Origin: Lachnoclostridium sp. An118 | GTDB lineage: Bacteria; Bacillota; Clostridia; Lachnospirales; Lachnospiraceae | DNA: 64,000 nt | Assembly: GCF_002160985.1 (NCBI RefSeq) | Contig: NZ_NFLQ01000002.1 | Location: forward strand, 1-64,000 | Direction of reading: 5' to 3' | Shown here: positions 63,748 through 64,000 of the stretch, piece after piece | How the letters are laid out: each line of letters opens with the position of its first letter | Numbering within the stretch: position 1 is the first letter of the stretch | Translations under genes and position numbers: made by a program | Notes under the pieces: model-generated | Seen by the model: the letters and a program-made list of their open reading frames with translations, nothing else | Databases searched by the model: none | What the model was told of the DNA's origin: nothing

Positions 63748-63778
63748 TGTATAAATTCCTCTGTCTTTACAGATACTA
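63748..63778 (+). promoter_or_regulatory. Sigma-G-type promoter for spoVT
   Basis: GTATA (63749-63753), an 18-bp spacer and GATACTA (63772-63778) fit the forespore sigma-G consensus (GHATR, N18, CATNHTA) with one mismatch. The start would be about 55 nt before the spoVT ATG. spoVT is a sigma-G gene in B. subtilis. Confidence 0.7.
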
Positions 63779-63836
63779 CCATTATCTACAGCAAGAAGGA
63801 TAAATGGATAGAATGTAAGATGGAGGAAATTTTTAT

Positions 63837-64000
63837 ATGAAGGCAACCGGGATTGTAAGAAGGATCGACGACCTGGGGAGGGTGGTGATCCCAAAGGAAA
63901 TACGCAGGACGCTCCGGATAAGGGAGGGGGACCCGCTGGAGATATTCACGGACCGGGAGGGGGAGATCATCCTGAAGAAGTATTCTCCCATTGGCGAGCT
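63837..64000 (+). CDS. spoVT: Stage V sporulation protein T (partial, runs off the window)
   Basis: The first 54 residues read MKATGIVRRIDDLGRVVIPKE, then LRIREGDPLEIFTDREGEIILKKYSPIGEL. This is the AbrB-type DNA-binding domain exactly as in SpoVT, which continues with a GAF domain beyond the window. SpoVT adjusts sigma-G-dependent gene expression in the forespore. TGGAGGAAA precedes the ATG. Confidence 0.93.
   Translation, partial: MKATGIVRRIDDLGRVVIPKEIRRTLRIREGDPLEIFTDREGEIILKKYSPIGE

Overview
The window is a chromosomal segment of a spore-forming, low-to-mid GC Firmicute, most likely a gut-type Lachnospiraceae (Clostridia). This rests on gene content and order: cotJABC, spoIIGA-sigE, sigG, a SpoVD/SpoVE-like division cluster and spoVT. 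It also rests on protein style, for example FtsZ starting [17 protein letters not shown]5685 and SEDS/LCP paralogues. No rRNA, tRNA or CRISPR was seen. The core genes are GC-rich at third positions, which produces long antisense shadow frames. The stretches around 2.7-3.1 kb and 8.3-9.8 kb are visibly AT-rich and look acquired.

Region 1 (1-9.8 kb) is a decayed accessory island. It holds three different IS21-family elements. Element A occupies about 75-2691. Element B (3081-8319) is inserted in an acyltransferase gene with a 5-bp duplication AAGGT. Element C (4683-7274) is inserted in the istA of element B with a 5-bp duplication ATCTG. Removing C restores B's istA in frame, and removing B restores the acyltransferase in frame. 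After the nest come a stop-interrupted AAA ATPase fragment and an overlapping small protein with a PD-(D/E)XK-like signature, which look like remains of a two-gene defence-type module.

Region 2 (9.8-29.7 kb) is an envelope glycan locus. A GerMN lipoprotein and a MerR-methyltransferase fusion come first. Then follow the dTDP-rhamnose genes rfbA-rfbB-rfbD-rfbC, a GtrII-like membrane glycosyltransferase, two family 2 glycosyltransferases, a polyprenyl-phosphate sugar transferase, a Wzy-like polymerase, two LCP ligases, a cohesin-domain membrane protein, glmS and glf (galactofuranose precursor). Together these would make and attach a rhamnose/galactofuranose-type surface polymer. No flippase or export ABC transporter gene is in the window.

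Region 3 (29.7-36.8 kb) is mixed: an HtrA protease, glyA, a CsoR-like repressor, the spore coat operon cotJABC, a RodA-type SEDS protein, a DegV protein and a small membrane protein.

Region 4 (36.8-48.4 kb) is the division and cell wall cluster: mraZ (behind an array of AAGTGG repeats at about 10-bp pitch), rsmH, ftsL-like, two class B PBPs, mraY, murD, ftsW/spoVE, ftsQ/divIB and ftsZ. murE, murF, murG and ftsA are not in the window.

Region 5 (48.4-64 kb) is sporulation and housekeeping. spoIIGA-sigE lies behind a promoter with a 22-bp spacer, and a beta-CASP RNase gene separates sigE from sigG. Then follow a HAD phosphatase, pth-mfd-prsA-like, an argD-like aminotransferase, a YqeY protein, and a tight three-gene unit (DUF5685, a J-domain protein with a Cys-rich tail, a membrane protein). 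The window ends in the start of spoVT, behind a good sigma-G-type promoter.

The least explained items are the MerR-type operator in front of the rhamnose operon, the DUF5685/J-domain unit (DUF5685 shows two Asp-rich motifs resembling isoprenoid synthases), the broken ATPase/nuclease pair, and the hairpin that buries the ribosome binding site of the second PBP.
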